Positions 50,181-61,932 are shown, counted from the first letter of the stretch. The stretch is DNA of 64,000 nt from Epiperipatus broadwayi (GCA_028023455.1 JAQFVV010006220.1:9939916-10003915), one strand, 5' to 3'. Notes: a model not told the origin generated them from the sequence alone. A program made the numbers and translations.

Positions 50181-50700
50181 CATTGACATCCAACACGCCT
50201 GTCAAATCTTTGAATAGAAACTGAGTTATACATTAAATATTCCTCCATGTTTGATTTTTTTTGCATATAATCCTTTTTTCTATATATTATATAATTAATT
50301 TCTATTTTAAAATAGGCATACTTAAGCAATCTAATGATTTCAATTTTAAAAGTTAATATTTGACATTTTAAAAATATGAAAATAAATATCTAAATAAAGT
50401 TTTTACCGATAACAATGAAGCATGTAGTCGTAATTTACCTGTTCAAAAAGTTAGAACAACAAAATATTAGATATTTGGAATTTATGTTATTAAAAAAATA
50501 TGTATTTAGGATTTATTATTGTCTAAAAAAAATCTAAAAGTTAATAAATTATTTATTATTAAAAGTTTAGAGAGTATTCTATGTACCATTTTGACAAAAG
50601 CTTTTTTTTTTCAGCAAATGATAATTGCTTTGTGATTGCTTCTGGTTGCCACAGTGAACTTTTCATGAGTTGTTTTTTTAAAAATAAAATTATTATTTTC
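50181..50700. other. AT-rich stretch, nothing recognised
   Basis: No supported feature. The frame 50581-50832 runs across the SINE-like unit below and is not a gene. Confidence 0.45.
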
Positions 50701-50775
50701 ATGTGTCATAGCTTGGGCCAGGAAGCAAATCCGCTAACGCGGAACAACTGCTGGCATTCTCCTACTAGTGACAGT
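50701..50775 (-). mobile_element. short SINE-like unit, second copy
   Basis: On the minus strand gcggatttgcttcctggccc and agctatgacacatg match ggttcgcctcctggccgatg and ctatgacatatg of the unit at 7107-7197. The A-box side is less similar. Flanks have a possible imperfect direct repeat of the type gttttt...aaaaata. Confidence 0.55.
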
Positions 50776-51127
50776 TTTTGTTTAAAAATATATATTTTAC
50801 AAAAAGATTGCATCATAATCATTAGTTTGTAAATAATTCCATTTTTCTTTACAAATCACCAATTTTGCCTCAGGCTAAAATTCTGAAATTGGCCACTTCC
50901 TTTATAGGTTTATTATAACAATAGAGAGTACTGTTAATCAAACAAAAAGCTCTATATCATTCTGACATCTTTCTTTTTTTAAAAAAAATTATATGAAAAA
51001 TTATAGCTGTAGGAAAAAGGAAACTACAATTCATTGTATCAAAAATTAAAGTAGTCCTAAAACTTTAAATAGTAATGCAGTTAAACATCAATTTTAAGAT
51101 TTTATTCTATATTATAATGGCCAAAAA
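50776..51127. other. AT-rich spacer
   Basis: Nothing recognised. Confidence 0.4.
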
Positions 51128-51200
51128 AGTAGAGCTGCTTTAACCCCACCTAGAGACATATGCAAAGTGGGTTTGAATCTCACCTACCTCTCCAGTTCAT
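51128..51200 (+). mobile_element. tRNA-derived SINE remnant
   Basis: agtagagctgctttaacccc precedes a B box in a perfect T-arm-like setting, gtgggtttgaatctcac at 51167-51183. The rest of the body up to about 51330 (agtggtcaggtagagatgag) may belong to it. Confidence 0.5.
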
Positions 51201-52396
51201 AACTAAGTAATTTATTCCCTTGACCTCATGAGAGTTAATATTTTCTCAATGTAGCTAGCCAGTGGTCAGGTAGAGATGAGAGTCAAAGGAATCCTAATAT
51301 GTGAGGATCAGGTTTACATATGTAAGTAATAATCAATATCTACAATCTTGTTGTAATGTTGAATTATAATTTATTATTAATATAAAATTGTTATTAATGA
51401 TTAAATAAAATTCTTTACAAAAGAAAGTACCTGCATACATATATATATAAGATTAGCTGATCCTTGTAATGGAAACAAACAAAAAAATAAAACACTTATA
51501 CGCATCATCAATCATCTGGGGCATTTTCATTCGGTAGATAAGCAGTGATAAGATTGCTGTATGGTACAAAAACAGAATGAAATTAGTCTGCTTAAACCAG
51601 TTACATAAACCATAGACTGAATTTGAACATAACCTCATTCATACATAAATTTTATATATATAAACCCCCAATGAATGTTTCCAGATTAACTGAGTAATGC
51701 ACCAATCATATTAAGAAATGCATAAATATAAATAAAGTGATAAAACATTGTGATACTTAGTGATTAAATATATATATATACATTTGAAGGGCAGGTCTTA
51801 AAACATGATGACTTCATCATAGTGCCAACTTAACTCTGGATAGCTACTTCATCTCTAATCTATTGTCAGAGAAAGGCACCCATTCATCTAAGTGTGACCT
51901 GGGTTCAGGAATGAAGTTTTTATAGCTGAAGTCCTTTTATTTTTCTCTACTGATTGATGAGATTCAACCTTTCAAGTGATTAAATATCCCATAGACACAC
52001 ATTAGCTAATAAAGTTAATAAAAAAAGAGCAATAAATAAATGTAGAGACAGAATGGACCATCAAGCAACACATTATTAAGGATATGGACAAATGACCATA
52101 AATTTAAAACCGTATAATGTTAACACATATAAATCTATGATTGAGTGCATTACCATACTGGGAAAATCCATTACACATAAATATACACCCCCCTTTTATC
52201 AAACTATCAAATTTGCTCCTATGCAAGTATTATACCAGCATTTATTGTTATCATTTCATTAATCAAGACATTATTTGTGATTTAATAATACTACAGAATT
52301 TATTTATATAAATGGTTTGCACTGTACCATCTATTATACATAATAAAATAATAAGGAATGCTTATATTGCGACTTTTTTAGACATATATATATATA
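51201..52396. other. AT-rich stretch, nothing certain
   Basis: 51790-51960 is less AT-rich and includes tgacctgggttcaggaatga, a weak B-box match. No gene seen. Confidence 0.45.
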
Positions 52397-53371
52397 CACC
52401 TGGGTCTCATTTTTATGTGGTAGATAGGTTCCACAGAAAACCCGCATTAAAAAAAATCGCACAAAAATAGACTTAACTTACCTTGAAAAATGGGGGATAG
52501 GTGCTGTAATTTTCAGAATTCGCATAAAAGCAAAGCAACAAGGAAAAATTACTTTAAAATTCACATTAAAAAAAATAAGCAAATAAAGTATGACTAATAA
52601 AAAATTTCAAATATTTGAAAAAAATTAATACAAGACAAACTTTTTTTACGTTTTTTTATTAACTACAGTATTTAATTTTACATTTTTTATACATATTTTA
52701 ATTATTAATGCTAGAATTAGTTTGTAAACTGGTAAGAAATTAGACTCGATGTGATGTGATGTATAGTGGCTTCTCCCTAAACAAAGTCAAGAATCTCTCA
52801 GCAATTATGCCCAGAGAAACCTGTTAGCCATTTTATTTTTATTCATGATGTGATGTACAACTAGCACCACTTTCAGTCTTGTGCTGTGTTAATAGTTTTC
52901 TGTTCCTATATTAAAAAAATGAGATCGCAATCAAAACAAAAAGATTATACATAATCATTAGAAAGATTATTTTCAGTTTATAAAATCTTCATTTTTTATT
53001 TTAAAAATCTAAAAGATTATTTATTTCTCTTACATATAAAAAAATACATTTTAAAGTTTAAATTTTTTGAATATTTATTGCATATTTTTATATGTAAGTA
53101 TAAATCTATTATTATTATTTATTCATTAGTATAAGTAGGTTATTTACATAGAAGCTAAGTTTCTAAATACAGCTTCAGGCCATATTTATGTTAGCTGCTA
53201 ATATAATGTTTTTTTTTGAAAAAAAAAGTATTCCAAGTGAAAATAAGTTAATAATTTAAATTTCTTGATATCTAATAAATATAGTGAAATATGAAAGATA
53301 TTAAGAAGAAACATAAATCGCATAACTTTAAAATCGCATTAAAATAATCCGCATAAAATGAGACCCAGGGG
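52397..53371. mobile_element. 975-bp non-autonomous DNA transposon with TA target duplication
   Basis: Terminal inverted repeats begin cacctgggtctcatttttat (52397) and, on the minus strand from 53371, ccctgggtctcattttatg with gcgg following. Both ends are flanked by TA (52395-52396 and 53372-53373). Subterminal sequence repeats short cgcat/tgcg motifs on both sides. TA duplication and TIR form point to the Tc1/mariner-pogo group, perhaps Tigger-like. The interior has no transposase frame, so it must have been moved in trans. Confidence 0.85.
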
Positions 53372-54011
53372 TATTCACAATCCTTAGATTGCCTCAAAAT
53401 GCATATCAATAATAATACTAGTGGGTACTCTTTAAAAATAAATCAAATATATATAAATACAACACAGATGCATATCTATAATAGAAATGTCTTTGTTATT
53501 CTGGCTATAAAATTAAACATTGCATCAATTAAATTCTGGTTCTCTCTCTTTATTTTGAAACAGAAAAAAACTTTAATTATCAAACAACTGTGGAAGAAGG
53601 TGGACAGTGTTAATTTTGAGTCAAATCACTTTTGTAGTGATTTTTAAAGTACCTACATTTGTTATAGTGGTTAAGGAGAAATAAAATGAAAGTTTACTTA
53701 TTCAGTACCTTCCAATTCCCCCCATATATATATATTTCATATTATCAAAAAAAATAATTTTTTTCTCTTTTTAAAAAAAATCATGTAAGTCAATATGTAT
53801 GCTAACGATGTGCTAATACGTCACTATATACATATGAAGAAAATAAAATTAGCGATCACCATTATACATAATCTAAGCCTCCTTAATTACATCAAGGCAA
53901 AATTAGTGAACATATTTTAAGTATTACAATATAAATATAATTATGAATATAAAAGTTACTGGTAATTTGGATATGTGTGTATGGATAGATTGGGATTGTC
54001 CTGGCAATGAA
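53372..54011. other. AT-rich stretch, nothing recognised
   Basis: The frame 53399-53647 has no motif. Confidence 0.45.
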
Positions 54012-54191
54012 TTACGAGTCCATCTTTGAGATATTAAGGTGCAAGCCCAAATTTACAATGGCTGTTGCAGCTTCCATCATGGAAATCTGTGTCCCTGTTC
54101 CCTTTGGATTGGTCTTTCTTTCAGTAGCAAATGGCAGGCATTGATTAGGCTTACTTCTCTGGTTCTTCAGCTGGATTAAATTTCTCAGACT
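54012..54191 (-). CDS. candidate terminal exon, unidentified protein
   Basis: A GC-richer minus-strand segment is preceded by a strong pyrimidine tract, ttttcctccactctcctgtc, and then ends in cag at 54194-54192. From 54191 the frame is open for 59 codons to a TAA at 54012, reading SLRNLIQLKNQRSKPNQC, FATERKTNPKGTGTQISM and ATAIVNLGLHLNISKMDS. The peptide is hydrophilic then mildly hydrophobic and fits no family I know. No clear AATAAA is visible within 200 bp downstream. A transposon-derived fragment is the alternative. Confidence 0.3.
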   Translation of the reverse strand, partial: SLRNLIQLKNQRSKPNQCLPFATERKTNPKGTGTQISMMEAATAIVNLGLHLNISKMDS

Positions 54192-54200
54192 CTGATCCAA

Positions 54201-54530
54201 GAATGGACAGGAGAGTGGAGGAAAAATTCTCTACTCAAGCATATTTGGTACAAAATACATTTCACTAGATCTGGTTTTCTTTCCACAACAATGAATGAAT
54301 AGCAATGAAATAAAAATCCCCTAACAAAAGAAAATCTCTATATTTACACCTTTTATCTTCCTTTTACATCAATTACATTAATTAGTGTCTATCAATGCCT
54401 TTATTGTTTCCAGTTCTTAAAATATCTTACACTTTTGTCTGTATTATTATACAAACAATTCGCATTATCTCATCCCTTTTAATAGTTAAGATTTTACTTC
54501 ATTAATGCTTGAAATAAATTAATCTATTGA
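54201..54530. other. AT-rich spacer
   Basis: Nothing recognised apart from the pyrimidine tract (minus strand) next to the candidate exon. Confidence 0.4.
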
Positions 54531-54956
54531 TGTGCTCTGCACACAGATAATGAAGCTATTAATTGTCTGTGAAATTATTAAAATTTACTGCCAAGCACTT
54601 TCGGGACAGTTTGTAGTCCCATATTCATGGCAACTTGTATTCTATTATTGACTATAATATTGATGCAAATTTTATGCAAATTTATATGCAGATGTTACGT
54701 GGACCATTTTTGAGATAGAGAAAAGTAGGCCTCTCTTCTGTTGATTGCTGATGGGTCACGATGTAGTAAGCTCTCGAAAATGGTCCATGTAACATCAGCA
54801 TATAAATTTGCATAAAATTTGCATCAATATTATAGTCAGTAATAGAATACAAGATGCCATGAATATGGGACTACAAACTGTCCCGAAAGTGCTTGGCAGT
54901 AAATTTTAATAATTTCACAGACAATTAATAGCTTCATTATCTGTGCACAGAGCACA
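54531..54956. repeat. 426-bp foldback element with ~187-bp arms
   Basis: Left arm 54531-54717 (from tgtgctctgcacacagataa) and right arm about 54774-54956 are inverted copies with only a few differences, for example gttacgtggacc against gttacatggacc and ggcaactt against ggcatctt. The loop is about 56 nt and contains a separate sequence, gtaggcctctcttctgttga. No coding capacity. The small divergence marks a recent element. Confidence 0.95.
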
Positions 54957-55272
54957 TATATAGACTTATCCCTTTTAATGAATTCTTAAGTTAAATTCAT
55001 GTTTAATGTATTTTGTCCATTAGCCAACTTCTTTATTTGCTAATGCAATGTTTTTTTCTTATACATAAGCTTTTTCTATAACTTCTATAATTGCCTATTT
55101 TTTTATAAATTTTATATATGATCACAGTTTATTTAATGTTATACACATGTGTACATCTTTAAATGTTTCTTTTAATGTACATTCACTGTGGTTGGCTTTA
55201 GGGTATCTGGTTAGTACACAATGAATGGTGAAGCCCACATATATATGACTGTATATATATGCAGCATCAATA
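54957..55272. other. AT-rich spacer
   Basis: Nothing recognised. Confidence 0.4.
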
Positions 55273-55540
55273 TCTATTATTATTTCGTTTTTAACATTAA
55301 GATTGTGATCAAAGATTTATTTTTTTTTCAATTCTAAAGGATGTTAAAATAATTTTAAGATTAAAAGTGAAATCATAAATATTAAACAACCTTATTTTTA
55401 ATAGATTTATTCACCCACTCACTATCTACATTTAAGAAATTAAATAACTTACCTAAAATATTTGTCTCATATTGCATTGTCAATTATGTATAAGGAATGC
55501 ACTAAATTTGAACAAATTATATTGAATAATAATATATAAA
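55273..55540 (+). repeat. dispersed repeat, family 4, copy b
   Basis: Closest to the copy at 49911-50180; see the shared blocks listed there. It may continue to about 55590. Confidence 0.65.
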
Positions 55541-56539
55541 ACTTCAATTTTAAAATTTTATTCTAACTTCAATAAAAGCATTTAAAAAATCTATTCTTTC
55601 AGGTGTGGGTGTGATCCCTGAGAAATCTAGAAATTTAATTTGCATATTTAGCTCTCTATTGAGAGATTTTGAAAATATTTTTTTACAGCTTTAAAATTGA
55701 CATATATATTTTATCTAATATTTTAATTTCAAAAAAATTCTAAAAATGTCAGGATAATCAAGTGAGCAGGAATTTGAAAGTATGGTAAGCTCCACAATGA
55801 TGAGAGCTTACTATATTCTTGTCAGTCTTGAATTTTGCAATATTACTTCGTGAAAATATTACAAATAACTAAAAATTTGATTTTTTGGAAAGTTTATTTA
55901 ATTGTAATTGTTTAGTAATTGTGTGATAATTATTAGAAATCAAAATATATATTATTACATATTTATTTTCTACAGAAATATTTTATTTTTAAATATAAAA
56001 AAATATACTTTTCTGAGCAATGTTACCATGAAAATTATAGTCATAGGACATACAAACTGTTTAAAAAATGTTGTCACTATGAATCTGTTAGAAAATATAG
56101 CAATATCATAAAATTTATTTTAAAATTTTAAACTTTTAAAGTATAAGTTGATATATTTACTAGAAATTAATAATATATTCATTCAAATTTTTAAAACAAA
56201 CATCAAACGAAGAAGATTTTAATCATTTTGCAAATTTACTCTGGTCTGCCTACCAATTGAATACAAAAACAGTACTTTGTTTTGATTAAAATCTAATTTT
56301 TTAAATAATTCCAAAAATCAAATGTGATTTTTTTAAAAATTAATGTTATTTCTAAACAAAAATATCTATCAAATGAGGTCAAATTTATTATATTCTGATA
56401 AATAATAATGGTTTAATATTAAAATGAAAGTTGAAAGCTTATTGTGAGAACAAAAATTTTGTCAGAATCAAGAATGTTAATTGAGAAAATCCTACCTAAC
56501 AAAATATATATATTCTGCTTTCTGCATTACTGAAATCTT
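55541..56539. other. AT-rich stretch, nothing recognised
   Basis: The frame 55908-56111 is AT-rich and lacks motifs. Confidence 0.45.
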
Positions 56540-56740
56540 TTTTTAATTTTTAACATTGTATTTTAAATTTGATATCAAAATATTTCAAATTTTGTCCACC
56601 CATTGATCTGGATTAAAGAAACTAAGTAAACTACCTAAAATATTTTAGCATAATATTGTATTACCAGTGATTTATAGAAAATGTACAAAATTTCAACAAA
56701 TTCTATTGTATATAAATATATTAAACCTTGATTTCAAAAT
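56540..56740 (+). repeat. dispersed repeat, family 4, copy c
   Basis: The most diverged copy: 'ttttaacatt', 'cacccattgatct', 'ctacctaaaatatttt', 'ccagtgatttata' and 'caacaaatt' follow the order of the other two. Confidence 0.5.
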
Positions 56741-58035
56741 TTAATTTTAATTTAAATAAAAGAGTTTACAAAAAAAACAGTGATTGTAATTTAAGTAAAA
56801 GCATTTAAAAAATATTAATTAAAATGAATAAAATGCAGATGAAAAACCAAATGTAAATGAATTCACAATATGTGATAAAAATTGTAATGTTTTATCAAAA
56901 CTGAAATATTCAGAAAAATCTTTACACTTATTGTTGCTACATCAGCCAAAAATATTCACTATAACCATTACTTTTTTAACCAATAACATTTCTTGGCTTA
57001 GAAATCCCATGTTTAGAAATAATACTTCCATTATTTTTATTATGATTTCAGTTTGAATTTATTTATTTTTTGAAAACAATATTAATTTACTTTCAAATTT
57101 ACAGTGTATAACATTTTTCAAATAATAATATGTACAATATTTTTACAGCCAGCATTGAAAAAAAAGCAAATGAAATAAATGATGAAGATGTTCTGCTGTT
57201 CTAGTGTTCATTATATATATTTACATTTGTTGTATAAAACTTAATTTAATAATAATAAAAAAAGTGTTTATGGTACTGTCTGTTGCTTTATAAACCTTCA
57301 TTATATCAGACTCCATTGTATTTTAAAATTTAATTCTGAATTATTACTTATGATATATACATCAAAAATTATAACATAGCAAGGATAGAATGTTAATATT
57401 GGCCTATATATGTATCTATATTTATAAGTGCATATATGTTGTAACTGTATTGGTTTCATAGCATACAACAACATAGTAGTGTGTGCACACAAATATTTAT
57501 AAAGTTGAAAGGAAAAATAGAAATAAACACAGTCAATTTTTTTTGTAGATATTTTCTACAAGTATAGTAGAATAACACTAAGAATTAAATAATTTTAAAT
57601 TTAAAATAGAATTTTATTATAAAATAAGCATTTGGAAAATAAGGTCTAATTAATATTTTTATTGAATTCTGATTTTGAAATTAAAACAAGCATGTTTTAT
57701 GTTAAAAGAGATTTACTGATAATTGTAAAAATTCACTATCTATTTTAGAAATATTTTTTAAAATTAAAACTTGTATAACATTTTGTAAAATGTCTTATTT
57801 ATTTTAGAAATTGTTTTTTAAGTAAAACTTTTAGATTATACATTTGATAAAATTTCAAAGTTGCTTTTGAAAGAATTAAAGTAGATTTAAAAAATTGATA
57901 AAGATTGAAAAACATTTTTGAGTTAATGAAATTTTTCCACTCTACCCTAGCTAAAAAAAGGTTGATAAAAAGATTAGAAGTTAATTGGTTTTCCTAGAGC
58001 TATAGAGAATGACAATTAATAAATAATTGAAGACA
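56741..58035. other. AT-rich stretch, nothing recognised
   Basis: The minus-strand frame 57301-57492 has no motif. Confidence 0.45.
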
Positions 58036-58200
58036 ATGGATCCAGCAGCTGCTACTAGTTCACTTTGGAGGAGTTTTGATTCACAAGGGAGCATGACCCA
58101 ATTTCTGTGTTCATTAACCTGCACAAATATGGGCAAAACAACTAGCTTTCTTAAAATCTATACAATTCTAGACAGAAGGGAGATTATTGCAGACTTATAG
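58036..58200 (+). CDS. orphan 54-codon ORF in a GC-richer patch
   Basis: ATG in a favourable context (gacaATGg) opens a frame to TAG at 58198-58200 that begins MDPAAATSSLWRSF, continues GSMTQFLCSLTC and ends DRREIIADL. Base composition in 58030-58300 is clearly less AT-rich than its surroundings. No family is recognised. After the stop, readable but broken segments (DNIFTDDDTYPES) suggest the ORF is the start of a longer, decayed coding region, possibly a retroelement ORF. Confidence 0.3.
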   Translation: MDPAAATSSLWRSFDSQGSMTQFLCSLTCTNMGKTTSFLKIYTILDRREIIADL

Positions 58201-59322
58201 TTACCTGGACAATATCTTTACTGATGATGACACTTACCCAGAGAGTTCATCATCTTGTTGAAGAATTTGTAAATGTATGCTGCTTTGTCTATACACAAAG
58301 AACCACAGATAAAAGTATCACATTGTATTTATATAAAGTACAGTTGGTGAGTTATCTCAAATAATTCCTTTAAAATGACACTTTAAAAGTAACATATATA
58401 GTGAGAATATTATTTTAAATCATTTATTTTAAAAAATGACATTCAAAATCTATAATTTGAAAGTAAGTAAATAATTTTTATTTGAATTAAAAAATCTAAA
58501 AGTAAAGAATTGATACATGTCCAGAAGTATTTCTTTATTGGAAAACAAATTAATTTGCTAATGTATTTTTAAGATGTTAATAATTAATTAATTAAGAGTA
58601 ATATCTATTAAAAAAGAAAACTTATTATGAACTGTCAAATATGTGATTAGTTTTTTTTTAAAAAAAAGAGAAAAAAAACTTATTGACCATAAAAGAAAAG
58701 CTAATTAATAATTTTAATTCATATCAACTATATTTTATGTATAAACATGCTATATGTGTGCAGTTATGTGAAAAATATATTTTTAATAATTTTATTTTGA
58801 TAAATTAAAACATCATGATATAAACATCAGCACACATATACATTTCTATGCATACCCATATATATGTTAAATCAGTCATTAATTACATATTATAAGAAAT
58901 AAATGACATTCACTTATAGGTATGACAATTCAAATATATTAATAAATTACTATACCATACATCTGTGCGATGATATATATGTGTTTTATGTAAAACTTAT
59001 ATGAGGTATTTGTATTATCAAAATGTGTTAACTTAAAATTTATTTTATTTTATATGATGATTCAAATATTTCCAGAAGTTATACTGCATGTCTGTGTGAG
59101 AATATACATGTTTTATATTGGAATATATGTGATAATGTAATAACTTGAATTTGTTTTCATATTAATCAAAATCAGAGGCTTAATTCATTTGTGTATAGCC
59201 ATATTCTGCAGACCTTAATGGCATTTTTTATTGTTATTAATAAACTTATATTTCCTTGTTAGTTATTTCAAGTGAACTTAATTTGAGATAGTTTTAAAAT
59301 ATTATGTATTGCATCATCTTTT
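58201..59322. other. AT-rich stretch, nothing recognised
   Basis: 58201-58330 may continue the decayed coding region of the ORF before it. The rest is AT-rich. Confidence 0.45.
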
Positions 59323-59743
59323 GCTCACAGTAACTGTTATAGAGCTTATGTTCTCTGAGCTAGATTCATACATAATAGTCTATTATATGAAAAAGGTGTA
59401 CATTAGTGTAGGGGCATTCAGTTGATGATGATGATCATTCTGGATTAAGGCAAAGAGAATATTCTTTAAAGCCCATGTACTACATTTTATTTTAGTTTAG
59501 TCTCTATTAGACATTATGTTTATAGTGGCCAGTATATCAATGGGCCAGAGCATTGATAATGATCAGCATGTTTTAATATTCCAGCATTATTGTTTTGATT
59601 ATTATATATTCTGATGGATGAGTACTTAGTTTGTGCATTCAAGTTATGTTTAAATAATTGCCACAAGCTGGAAAAGGTTAAATAGTTAACTTGGTCTACA
59701 ATAGAACTGATTTCAAATCCAGTCACAATATTGACTGTTGATT
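59323..59743 (+). repeat. dispersed repeat, family 2, copy b
   Basis: Second copy of the repeat at 17245-17625 with the same order of blocks and the same B-box-like end, ttcaaatccagtcacaa. A tgatgatgatgatc insertion near 59425-59440 is private to this copy. Confidence 0.65.
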
Positions 59744-60714
59744 TATTTTATTGTTGATCATTCTTGATGATGGATGAGTTATACTTATTTATAATGCTGG
59801 TGAACTTATAAAAAATTATACTTATACTGAGGGTAATTAACTGTTGATCTCTTAGAGTGATCTCTCATGCTCATTCTTTTTATATTGATTCATAGTCAAT
59901 CATTATTTTATATTATCATTACTTATATATTAAATATTTATATTAAATTTTATTATTTGAAATATTTTGTTAACTTGTGGTTGATGATGATTTGCCATCA
60001 CTCCACTGAATCCATCCCATTACAATATATATATGGGTTTATTGATATTGAAACAGTAAGATTCATTTCGAATCTTAAGTTTCACCTTTTTCTATCATCA
60101 CTCACTGACCGGTCTATCCCGCCCAAATTTAAACTTTTTGGTATCGAGTTGTGTGTGTAGCAATATTAAAAATATATAAATATATGTAGAATTCAGCATA
60201 AACACGCACACATTTCGATCTCACATTAAACGCAATAAATAGGGATAGAATAATATAATTTAGATTTCTTTTAGTTATATAATTTTGTATAATTTTAATC
60301 ATTTATTTTGCATTATAAAGTTTGTATTTATTGCTTTGTTTAAATTTCATTTAATAATAATTCTAAAAAAATCTGATGTAATATTTAATTAAAAGTTAAA
60401 ATAATCTTATGTTCCCTTTTTGTCTTTGAAATTTAAAAGCATCGGTCAGTGATAGATAATAGATTAATTAAAAAAAAATTCCCCAAAGTATAATTAGTAA
60501 ATGTAAAATGTAAACAATAGAACAGCAGCTTTCTTTAATTAAAAACCAACAAAATGCATTGATTATCCTCAGGGCAGATTAAGTAGAATCTAAAAATACC
60601 TTAACAAAAATGCGAAAGATCAAGATAAAAAAAAGAAGCCATCTTAGACTTGCTGGAGACATTTACTTAAACTTTAGCTTTGCTCTCGATCACTGAGAGT
60701 CTCCAAAAATATAA
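59744..60714. other. AT-rich stretch, nothing certain
   Basis: The frame 59867-60160 becomes less AT-rich toward its end (FHLFLSSLTDRSIPPKFKLF) but has no recognisable motif. Confidence 0.4.
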
Positions 60715-60932
60715 AAAAATAATTTGTTCCTGCCAAGGTATGACCGAGTAAAGCACCTAGATTATTCTCCATCGGAAGATGGCCCATCGGATGCTGAACT
60801 TTCCATTGCCCGTCATAAATTCACCATGAAGATCTGCTGCCTGAAATGAATGAGAAAGCTGCTGCTGCCGTGAAATTAAATGAAATATCTAAATACAAGA
60901 AAGACTTGTCACTCGTGAACTTTTGCTGCTAA
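60715..60932 (+). pseudogene. coding-like segment broken by one frameshift, unidentified
   Basis: Two overlapping plus-strand frames look like one protein separated by a single-base shift near 60826. Frame one (60715-60849) reads YDRVKHLDYSPSEDGPSDAE then LSIARHKFTMK. Frame two (60819-60932) reads EDLLPEMNEKAAAAVKLNE then ISKYKKDLSLVNFCC and a stop. Composition is balanced and charged, unlike the Ile/Phe/Tyr-rich chance frames elsewhere. I recognise no family. It could be an exon with an indel, a processed pseudogene or a TE fragment. Confidence 0.35.
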
Positions 60933-61568
60933 ACTAATGGAATCAGAAAACTTCTTATAAAACAGGTACCTGTCTGTGTTCAAACTCTAGAGTACTCTAA
61001 TAATATGCTATAGCTCTTCTTCATAATACTTATCTCAATTATAAAATGTAAAAACTATCATTTGTATAACTAAAATTGAATAATTAACCTAATGTGTAAA
61101 TTTCTCTAAAAATAATAATCTAGCTTACCTCATTCTATCTTTCTTGGGTGCATATTTCTAAAATCTATATTTTATCTATATTTATTATTTAATTATTGCA
61201 TGCTAATAATTGTCTCAATGTTCAAAGTTTAAATCTATGATCGCTTGAAATAGTGAATGCGTGTCAGATTTCATTAACATTACTTTCATAAATAATTTAA
61301 TTTTCATATAAACCGACACGCATTCAATGCTTCATTTATGGTAATGCAGGGGTCTACAACTTTGCAAATGGCTGACGTATTAGTTATAATAATTCCCAAT
61401 TTATATAGGTTTTGTATTTATTAAATCATCATGAATAATTCCAGAAAATTACATTTCTTTGAGAGTCACCAACGTTCTTTAGTAAATGTTGATAATGTAG
61501 GGCCGAGTCAGAAATCCATTTAAATCTCATCATAATCATTTATACAGTATACATGTGTTATGTTTTAG
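60933..61568. other. spacer between two coding-like segments
   Basis: cag followed by gtacct at about 60963-60971 is a good 5' splice site sequence. The rest is AT-rich. gcaggggtctacaac near 61346 resembles a hAT terminal repeat, but no partner end was found. Confidence 0.35.
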
Positions 61569-61790
61569 AGACGCGATAACCCATTATGCCGTGAAATTTT
61601 CAGATTTTTCAGGGTTGAAATTAACCCCAGTCATCCTACACAAGCGGGCATAATGGGTGCTCCCGTAGGATTTGACAATGTCATGCAGCCAGCCGGCAAA
61701 CTGCAACATGGACCGCTTGTCCCTGGTTATGCTTATGTGACACCTTACTTCGTCGGGCCGATGGCAGAGACCAGCCCGACATTCTTATAA
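61569..61790 (+). CDS. candidate terminal exon, unidentified protein
   Basis: The plus-strand frame is open from 61569 to TAA at 61788-61790 in a GC-rich island (61610-61800). A likely 3' splice site, cagatttttcag, ends at 61612, so the exon could begin there. From then on it reads EINPSHPTQAGIMGAPVGF, QPAGKLQHGPLVPGYAYV and TPYFVGPMAETSPTFL. AATAAA follows at 61927-61932, about 137 bp after the stop, a normal 3' UTR length. The Pro/Gly-rich sequence matches no family I know. The minus strand is also open in the mirrored register (61584-61784), so strand is not certain. Confidence 0.4.
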   Translation, partial: RRDNPLCREIFRFFRVEINPSHPTQAGIMGAPVGFDNVMQPAGKLQHGPLVPGYAYVTPYFVGPMAETSPTFL

Positions 61791-61926
61791 ACTCATTCAC
61801 GGCATTGCAGTTTCGATATACTGCCATTCCATATCGCCTTTCTAAAGTGTACCACGTGTTCCTTTACTTAGTTTTATTATTCTATATATCACTTCGCCTC
61901 TGCATTATCTTCATAATTCACTCTCA

Positions 61927-61932
61927 AATAAA
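61927..61932 (+). promoter_or_regulatory. possible polyadenylation signal
   Basis: AATAAA 137 bp downstream of the stop of the candidate exon at 61569-61790. Common by chance in AT-rich DNA, so it only supports the exon together with the splice site. Confidence 0.3.

Noticed and set aside
61340-61380. hAT-like terminal sequence gcaggggtctacaac
   Set aside because: No matching inverted end or 8-bp target duplication found nearby.
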